From positions 1-64,000 of the forward strand of contig CAVZJO010000015.1 in assembly GCA_963775635.1 (NCBI GenBank): a stretch of 64,000 nt of DNA. Reading direction: 5' to 3'. This document shows, piece after piece, positions 58,865 through 64,000 of the stretch. Under the pieces are notes generated by a model. The model searched no databases. It had not been told where the DNA came from and saw nothing but the letters and a program-made list of their open reading frames with translations. This stretch comes from JALORV01 sp963775635 (GTDB taxonomy: Bacteria; Pseudomonadota; Gammaproteobacteria; Burkholderiales; Burkholderiaceae_F). Numbering within the stretch: position 1 is the stretch's first letter; each line of letters starts with the position of its first letter. The position numbers and the translations under genes were made by a program.

Positions 58865-59002
58865 TCCGAGTCGTTACGCGCGAGAGCGTTAGAACATCGC
58901 GTCGACTCTGACTGCCCGGGCCGTGCCGACCTGGTACGCGCTCGTTGGATTCACGACGAACTTGTTACTCCCTGCTGCGCTGCCGCTTGGGTAGATTGCT
59001 CT
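58865..59002 (+). repeat. Direct repeat, copy B: AraC tail plus HTH-gene tail
   Basis: Near-copy of 54631-54768. In frame the start reads PSRYARER-stop, the last codons of an AraC protein identical in type to that of the gene at 53762; the rest is the same HTH-gene tail (GFTTN then LLLPAALPLG, TAG at 58992-58994). No AraC or HTH gene precedes it here; it lies just upstream of the GspA gene, which reads the other way. Confidence 0.87.
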
Positions 59003-59041
59003 CACGGCGCCGTTCCGAAGTGCGCCACAAGGAGCCAGGGA

Positions 59042-59719
59042 ATGACGAGCAAGTCAGGCAAAACAAGACCGCAAGCACCGTCGCGCGCGGCCGAAATCGT
59101 GCGTGAGTACGGTCCCTTCGCCGGCGCCGACCAGATCCACGGCGTCAGCCACGACGGCCGCCGCGTCTGGGCGGCCACCGGATCCAGGCTGATCGCCTTC
59201 GATCCCGCGAGTGGCGAGCTCGCGCGCACGCTCGACCGCGTTGGCGACGCCGGCACCGCCTTCGACGGCACGTATCTCTACCAGATCGCCGAAGCGCGCA
59301 TTGACAAGATCGATCCCGCCACCGGAGACGTTGTGGCGTCGATCCCGGCGCCTGGCCACGGCAGCGATTCGGGCCTCGCCTGGGCCGAGGGCAGCCTGTG
59401 GGTGGGGCAGTACCGCGATCGCAAGATCCACCAGATCGATCCCGAGACCGGCGCCATCCTGCGCACCATCGAGTCCAACCGCTTCGTCACCGGCGTGACC
59501 TGGGTCGACGGCGAGTTGTGGCACGGCACCTGGGAAGGCGACGAGAGCGATATCCGCCGCATCGACCCGGAGAACGGCGCCGTGCTCGAGCGGCTGGAAA
59601 TGCCGCGCGGCATCGGCGTCAGCGGGATGGAGTCCGACGGGGCAGACCTGTTTTATTGCGGCGGCGGACCGAGCGGAAAGGTCCGCGCCGTGCGACGCCC
59701 GAAAGGAGAGAGATCGTGA
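59042..59719 (+). CDS. Beta-propeller protein (SMP-30/glutamine-cyclotransferase-like)
   Basis: A 225-residue protein of repeated blades: HGVSHDGRRVWAATGSRLIA, FDGTYLYQIAEARIDKIDP, GLAWAEGSLWVGQYRDRKIH and VTWVDGELWHGTWEGDESDI. Each ends in a short D-P-x-x-G turn. No signal peptide, so probably cytoplasmic. GGAA precedes the ATG at 59042. Long open sequence further upstream belongs to the antisense of gspA. It shares a propeller plan with the gene at the window start but is not its copy. Function unknown. Confidence 0.75.
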   Translation: MTSKSGKTRPQAPSRAAEIVREYGPFAGADQIHGVSHDGRRVWAATGSRLIAFDPASGELARTLDRVGDAGTAFDGTYLYQIAEARIDKIDPATGDVVASIPAPGHGSDSGLAWAEGSLWVGQYRDRKIHQIDPETGAILRTIESNRFVTGVTWVDGELWHGTWEGDESDIRRIDPENGAVLERLEMPRGIGVSGMESDGADLFYCGGGPSGKVRAVRRPKGERS

Positions 59720-59802
59720 ACGGCCGATGCGGTCGCGATGACGATCACGTCTTTGCCATGACGACGCGCGCAGTCGTTTGGATCGACCGGTAAGGAGAAA
59801 CC

Positions 59803-60258
59803 ATGGCTGACATCTTGCATAGAGTCGGAATCAAAGCGTCCCTTGATGAGGTCTACAAGGCACTGGCCACGCGTGAAGGCGTTGCCGCCTGGTGGACGAA
59901 CTACACGCAAGGGGAAAGCAAAATCGGCGGCGTGCTCCAGTTCCGCTTTCGCGCCGGCGACTCCGAGATCGGCGGCTTCGAGATGAAGGTCCTTGAGCTT
60001 CAACCCGCCAAGCGTGTGCTATGGCAAGTGGTCGGCGGGCCGGAAGAGTAGATCGGCACCAAGATCAGTTTTGAGCTCAAGCAAGAGAGCGACTACGTCA
60101 TCGTGCTCTTCAAACACCAGGGGTGGAGGGAGCCGGTCGAATTCATGCACCACTGCAGCACCAAGTGGGCGATTTTTCTGATGAGTTTGAAGTCGCTGCT
60201 GGAAACCGGGAAAGGTGCTCCCAACCCTGATGACATCAAGATCGACAACTGGAACTGA
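59803..60258 (+). pseudogene. SRPBCC / AHSA1-like protein with internal amber stop
   Basis: A 151-residue SRPBCC fold: DILHRVGIKASLDEVYKALA, EGVAAWWTNYTQGESKIGG, FEMKVLELQPAKRVLWQVVG. TAG at 60049-60051 stops the frame, but the same frame continues IGTKISFELKQESDYVIVLF and then HCSTKWAIFLMSLKSLLETG to a normal TGA. A family-like W at that place (E-E-W-I-G-T) makes TGG-to-TAG the likely change. Ligand unknown; such proteins often bind hydrophobic compounds. A partial second copy is at 54775. AAGGAG lies seven bases before the ATG. Confidence 0.83.
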
Positions 60259-60265
60259 AGGAACA

Positions 60266-60334
60266 CTCCGCCGCGTCGAGATAGGCCAGCGTGCGGTCGG
60301 CATGCGGCCGCGCTTCGAAAATCACCGCGATCAT
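60266..60334 (-). pseudogene. Truncated start of an antibiotic-biosynthesis-monooxygenase-domain gene
   Basis: MIAVIFEARPHADRTLAYLD (60334 down) is the N-terminus of an ABM-domain protein; the match stops after about 23 codons, where the sequence joins the end of the SRPBCC gene. The start overlaps the stop of the NIPSNAP gene (ATGA), as in an intact operon. So the gene was cut off by the joint at about 60260. Confidence 0.6.
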
Positions 60335-60669
60335 TGAGGCTCTCCGGGTGGCCGCCGGAACGTGCCGTCGACCGTTTCGACGAACGTGCGCTCCTCGCGC
60401 ATGATCAGGCGCTTCGCTTGCGCAAACGCGAAGTTCTCGCGTCCTTCGGGGTCGACCTTAAGCCGTGCGCGGTACGTCTCGTATGCGGCGAGGCTCGGAA
60501 ACGCGATCAGCCCCCAGGCGACGTTGTTCGTGCCCTCGTGCGGCAGGAAGTAGCCGACGAGGTCGCCGCCGCAGCGCGGGATGATCTGTCCCCAGCGTTG
60601 TGCGTATTCGCGGAATGCCTCGCGCTGGAATGGATCGATCTCGTAGCGGATGAAACAGGTGATGGCCAT
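60331..60669 (-). CDS. NIPSNAP family protein
   Basis: A 112-residue dimeric alpha/beta-barrel protein: CFIRYEIDPFQREAFREYAQ, NVAWGLIAFPSLAAYETYRA and ERTFVETVDGTFRRPPGEPQ. NIPSNAP relatives are small, probably cytoplasmic, and of unsettled function. It is divergent from the ArsR gene at 60746 (76 bases between starts), so that regulator probably controls it. The truncated ABM gene overlaps its stop. Confidence 0.83.
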   Translation of the reverse strand: MAITCFIRYEIDPFQREAFREYAQRWGQIIPRCGGDLVGYFLPHEGTNNVAWGLIAFPSLAAYETYRARLKVDPEGRENFAFAQAKRLIMREERTFVETVDGTFRRPPGEPQ

Positions 60670-60745
60670 GCCCGGCTCTCGTTGCTGCCCGAGAACGAAC
60701 GCATACGTGCTTGTGGCGTCGGAATGGTTCGACTACGATCGAACC

Positions 60746-61432
60746 ATGAAAGACGGGCCCAACATCGTCGGAATCGCGGCGCTGATCGGCGATCACGCTC
60801 GCGCCGAAATCCTGACATCTCTGATGGGGGGCCACGCGCTGACCGCGACCGAGCTCGCGCAGGTCGCCGGCGTGACCAAGCAGACGGTCAGCACGCACCT
60901 CGCCAAGCTGCTCGACGCGCAGCTGCTGGCCGTGCAGAGCCAGGGGCGGCACCGCTACTTTCGCCTCGCGCAGCCCGACGTCGCGCAGCTGCTCGAAAGC
61001 CTGATGGGCGTCGCGTATCGCGTCGGCGCCGTCCGCGTGCGCGTCGAGCCCGCGCGAGCCTGCGCTGCGCAAGGCGCGCGTCTGCTACGACCACCTGGCG
61101 GGAGAGCTCGGCGTGTTCGTCTACGATAGCCTCGCGCAGCGGCGATTGCTGCGGACGCGGGACGAAGCGCTCGAACTCACGCCGGCGGGCCGGCGCTTCT
61201 GTGAGGATTTCGGGATCGACGTCGATGCGCTTGCAGGCAATCAACGCCCGCTATGCCGCGCGTGTCTCGACTGGAGCGTGCGGCGCAATCATCTCGCGGG
61301 TGCAGTCGGTGCGGCCGTTCTTGATCGTTGCCTGCCCTCGGCTGGGCGCGCCGTGCGAAGGACTCGCGGGTGGTCGCGTTTTCCGCGGCTGGCGAGCGTG
61401 CGTTGCGTGAACGCTTCGGCGAACGGGGTTAG
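60746..61432 (+). pseudogene. ArsR-family regulator, two frame breaks
   Basis: About 228 residues if repaired. Frame 1: GIAALIGDHARAEILTSLMG and LAQVAGVTKQTVSTHLAKLL, the ArsR winged helix, to about 61045. Frame 2: PALRKARVCYDHLAGELGVF and DEALELTPAGRRFCEDFGID to about 61330. Frame 3: LGWARRAKDSRVVAFSAAGE to a stop at 61430-61432. This is the long ArsR type with a C-terminal domain, often a sensor of metals or organic compounds; PLCRACLDWSVRRNH carries two cysteines. As read it would end early. Next to NIPSNAP. Confidence 0.75.
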
Positions 61433-61562
61433 ATAACATGATGCCCACAACAGCGATGAATATGCGGCGGCTATTCGACGCGGCTCGCGCCGCGCTCAGT
61501 TGCTCAATGCGGGCTCGGGCAGGCGCGCCTTTCACTCCCGAATCGACGGTTATAGGCCACTA

Positions 61563-62405
61563 GTGTCGAAACTCACGGTCCTGAGCGAGCACGCGTGCTG
61601 GGGAGGCGTGCAGGGGTTCTATCGCCACGATTCGACGGCGATCGGACTGCCGATGCAGTTCGGCGTCTACCGGCCACCGCAGGCAAATGGCGCCGCGGTG
61701 CCAGCGCTCTTTTATCTAGCCGGGTTGACCTGCAACGAAGAGACCTTTGCCATCAAGGCGGGCGCGCAGCGATATGCGGCCGAACACGGTCTGATCATCG
61801 TTATGCCCGACACGAGTCCGCGTAACACCGGAATCGAAGCAGCGGACTCATCGTGGGACTTTGGCACGGCTGCCGGCTTTTACCTCGATGCGGTCCGACC
61901 GCCATGGAACCGTCACTGGAAGATGGAAACCTATGTGACCGAGGAACTTCCGACCGTCATTGAGGAGCACTTTCCGGTGCAGGGCGATCGGCTGGGCGTG
62001 TTCGGTCACTCGATGGGTGGCCACGGTGCATTGACGCTCGCGTTGCGGCATCCGAGCCGCTATCGCAGCGTCTCAGCATTCGCGCCGATTGCGGCACCGA
62101 TGCGGGCTCCCTGGGGCATCAAGGCCTTCACGGGCTATCTCGGAGAGGACCACGCGCTGTGGCGGGAGCACGACGCTTCCGAACTGATCGCGCGCGGCGC
62201 TCGCATGCCCGATTGCCTAGCGGACCAGGGCATGGCGGACAAATTCCTTGCCGAGCAGCTTCACATTGAGGCGCTGGAGAGCGCGTGTGCGCATTCAGGC
62301 CAGCCGTTGACGCTCCGTCGCCACGCGGGCTACGACCACGGCTATTTTTTCATCGCGACCTTCGTCGCCGACCACCTCGCGCATCACGCCCGGTTTCTAC
62401 TGTAG
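61563..62405 (+). CDS. fghA: S-formylglutathione hydrolase
   Basis: A 280-residue serine esterase. LFYLAGLTCNEETFAIKAGA, PDTSPRNTGIEAADSSWDFG and the nucleophile block VFGHSMGGHGALTLALRHPS are diagnostic; the histidine of the triad is in HAGYDHGYFFIATF. It splits S-formylglutathione to formate and glutathione, the last step of the formaldehyde path that Gfa begins. GTG at 61563 begins the conserved SKLTVLSEHA. No formaldehyde dehydrogenase gene adjoins it here. Confidence 0.92.
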   Translation: MSKLTVLSEHACWGGVQGFYRHDSTAIGLPMQFGVYRPPQANGAAVPALFYLAGLTCNEETFAIKAGAQRYAAEHGLIIVMPDTSPRNTGIEAADSSWDFGTAAGFYLDAVRPPWNRHWKMETYVTEELPTVIEEHFPVQGDRLGVFGHSMGGHGALTLALRHPSRYRSVSAFAPIAAPMRAPWGIKAFTGYLGEDHALWREHDASELIARGARMPDCLADQGMADKFLAEQLHIEALESACAHSGQPLTLRRHAGYDHGYFFIATFVADHLAHHARFLL

Positions 62406-62577
62406 ATGACGAGGTCCCCTCGGACAGAGGACCCGCTTTCGACCCATTGTCGACGTTGAGTGCTTGAGTCGCGGGCGAGCGGGCCGGGCTCCGCGAGCTT
62501 TCCGCGACCGGCCCGGGCAGTGGCTCAGTTAGCTTTTAGCGAGAAGCCTGGATCTGCCGACTCATGACAACGGCAAG

Positions 62578-63341
62578 CTAGGCGACGCTGTTTGACCGAT
62601 TCTTGCGAAACTGCCACGCAAGCAAGAGCAAGCCCATTCCGAAAAGCAGCGGAGACGCCGGCTCCGGGACTGCCAGCACGTCCTTGTTTACCGTCTGGCC
62701 GCGGCTGACCAACTCTGCGCCGGCCGGCAACGTTACGTGAAACTGCAGCGTCATGGAGTAAGGCAGTAGATCTGCGACGTTGAACGGCCCGCCGTTATGG
62801 GCAAAGGAGAACGGCGCAATTGGGGCGACGATACCGAAGGAGTCGAGCAGGTTTCCGGGCGTGTCGTTTGGGTCTTCAGCACCTTGCTGATTGGTCGGGT
62901 CGTTCCACCACAGCAGCTCGACCGTCGAACCGGCGACGTCCTGAAACGTGCCGCTACCTGACACAAACGCGGTAAGCGATGCAGGCAGGAAGTCCGTCGC
63001 GCTCACAGTAACCAGAATATCCACCGCGACGTTATTGGTATTGATGACCTGCAAGGATGAACTGTTCAGTATGTTGGTCGTCGGCCCGTACGTCGCGATG
63101 TGCTGCGAGTTAAACGCCTGAACGCCATGATGATGATCTCGGCCACCCCCAGTTGGTTGACCGGGATTGCCATCCGGGATCACAACTCCGAAACCGCAGC
63201 CGAGGTTTTGATCGGAGGCACAGAAATTCGACCCGTTGATGGTTCCCGAAAGCAACAATGCGCATGGGCAGCCGGAGCCACCACCGCCATCAGACCGCCC
63301 ATCGCGACGGCTGCAAAGTATTTCTTGCAATTTGGGCTCAT
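62578..63341 (-). CDS. PEP-CTERM sorting-domain exported protein 2 (frameshifted)
   Basis: About 254 residues if repaired. The signal peptide MSPNCKKYFAAVAMGGLMAV, VAPAAHA lies in one frame; near 63262 the frame breaks and the mature part begins LLLSGTINGSNFCASDQNLG in the next. The C-terminus VPEPASPLLFGMGLLLLAWQ with RKNR is a PEP-CTERM signal for exosortase. The middle is beta-type, with DPNDTPGNLLDSFG. One base lost after GCGC explains the break. A sigma-54-like promoter is 50-65 bases upstream, as for the PEP-CTERM gene at 47.9 kb. Confidence 0.82.
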
Positions 63342-63389
63342 CACTCGTCCTCTCCGTCGTCATGGCAAAAAGCCATCTATAAGCTTGTA

Positions 63390-63408
63390 AAGCATTCTTC
63401 GTACCAAA
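63390..63408 (-). promoter_or_regulatory. Sigma-54 (-24/-12) promoter of PEP-CTERM gene 2
   Basis: On the minus strand TTTGGTACGAAGAATGCTT fits TGGCACG-N4-TTGCW at 10 of 12 fixed positions, GG and GC ten bases apart. It is about 50 bases before the start codon, the same place as in the first PEP-CTERM gene. The two promoters differ in their spacer, so the match is not a simple duplication. Confidence 0.72.
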
Positions 63409-63544
63409 CTTTTTTGTTCTGTTTATTCAAGCGGTTATCTCATGACCAGTTTGGGGCATGTCAAAAACCCCGACAAGAACAGTGGCGGACGTGCCGTAGG
63501 CCGCCTGATAGTACAACCGCCGTCCGAATGGCCGAAGGAACGGA

Positions 63545-64000
63545 CTATTTCGTTGCTGCCCACGAGTCCCTTAGCGAAACGGCTAGATTGAACACCGGCC
63601 TCTCCCGCGTGTGATCCTTCAGATCCGCCACGAAGTACCCGTTTCTCTCGAACTGGAACTTATCGTCGGGCTTGGCATTCGCGAGTGAGGGCTCGACGAA
63701 CGCACGCAGGATCTGCTTGCTGTTCTGGTTGATCAGCGCGCGGAAGTCGCCTTCGCCAGCGTCGGGGTGCGGGTCGGTGAACAGTCGATCGAACACGCGC
63801 ACTTCGGCAGGGATGCTGGCGGCGACCGGCAACCAATGGATCGCGGTGCGGGTCTTGACGCTGTTCTGGCCGGGCGAGCCGCTCTTGGTTTCGGGCAGGT
63901 ATTCGGCGTGCACGGCGGTGATTTCGCCCGCTGCGTTCTTCTCGACGCTCGTCGCGCGGATCACGTAGGCGTAGCGCAGCCGCACCGGTTGCCCCGGCGC
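63545..64000 (-). CDS. glnS: Glutaminyl-tRNA synthetase, C-terminal part (runs off the window)
   Basis: About 150 residues of the anticodon-binding beta-barrel of GlnRS: GQPVRLRYAYVIRATSVEKN, AIHWLPVAASIPAEVRVFDR and FQFERNGYFVADLKDHTRER. The frame stays open to the window edge; the start and the catalytic domain lie beyond it. This enzyme charges tRNA-Gln and is a core chromosomal gene. Confidence 0.9.
   Translation of the reverse strand, partial: APGQPVRLRYAYVIRATSVEKNAAGEITAVHAEYLPETKSGSPGQNSVKTRTAIHWLPVAASIPAEVRVFDRLFTDPHPDAGEGDFRALINQNSKQILRAFVEPSLANAKPDDKFQFERNGYFVADLKDHTRERPVFNLAVSLRDSWAATK

Noticed and set aside
62470..62520. GC-rich hairpin (GGGCCGG ... CCGGCCC) between fghA and PEP-CTERM gene 2
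   Set aside because: The loop exceeds 20 bases and no T-run follows on either strand, so a terminator cannot be claimed.
1..64000. tRNA, rRNA, CRISPR arrays and riboswitches
   Set aside because: No cloverleaf, repeat-spacer series or known aptamer was recognised by eye; a covariance search would be decisive and could not be run.

Overview
The window looks like chromosomal DNA of a high-GC (roughly 64%, estimated by eye) betaproteobacterium, most likely Burkholderiales. The indications are two orphan Bug-type (tripartite tricarboxylate) solute-binding proteins, an EDABC-type nap locus, PEP-CTERM exported proteins, an NdvB-type cyclic beta-glucan synthase and a glutathione-based formaldehyde route. 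No rRNA, tRNA, CRISPR array or intact transposase was recognised.

Layout. 0-11 kb: the end of a YVTN-type beta-propeller gene, a very large cyclic beta-1,2-glucan synthase gene (ndvB) split over three reading frames, a frameshifted gfa, then a second copy of the last 21 codons of the propeller gene. 11-17 kb: small exported proteins, a PhzF protein, a chorismate-lyase-like protein, a VOC protein and a YbaL-type antiporter. 17-21.5 kb: napEDABC, periplasmic nitrate reductase with its cytochromes. 21.5-27.5 kb, minus strand: LysR, tartrate/malate dehydrogenase, Bug protein, glycerate kinase, pyruvate kinase. This resembles the Agrobacterium ttuABCDE tartrate operon, with a Bug protein where the TtuB carrier would be. 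27.6-31.2 kb: a polar amino-acid ABC transporter (ATPase frameshifted) and an FAD amine oxidoreductase. 31.9-37 kb: a winged-helix/ATPase/TPR regulator, an NmrA-like protein and two unknown exported proteins. 37.2-44.2 kb: a LysR gene, a perfect inverted-repeat operator, and a divergent sugar-acid operon (Bug protein, GarD, semialdehyde dehydrogenase, GarL-like aldolase, isopropylmalate-dehydrogenase-family enzyme). 44-64 kb: accessory DNA with small genes, two PEP-CTERM genes each behind a sigma-54-like promoter, T2SS-associated GspA/GspB, many frameshifted genes and duplicated gene tails, ending in the 3' part of glnS.

How the parts fit. Hydroxy-dicarboxylates and aldaric acids would be captured by Bug proteins and turned by dehydratase, aldolase and dehydrogenases into glycerate, pyruvate and 2-oxoglutarate; glycerate kinase and pyruvate kinase complete that path. 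Gfa and S-formylglutathione hydrolase, 51 kb apart, belong to one formaldehyde pathway.

Two features stand out. First, gene 3' tails occur as second copies far from the parent gene (1.1/10.9 kb; 54.6/58.9 kb; 54.8/60.2 kb), some bracketing whole gene blocks. Second, about fourteen frameshifts plus one nonsense codon break at least ten otherwise recognisable genes, mostly in the same accessory stretches. This is either real decay or assembly error, and only read-level evidence can tell.
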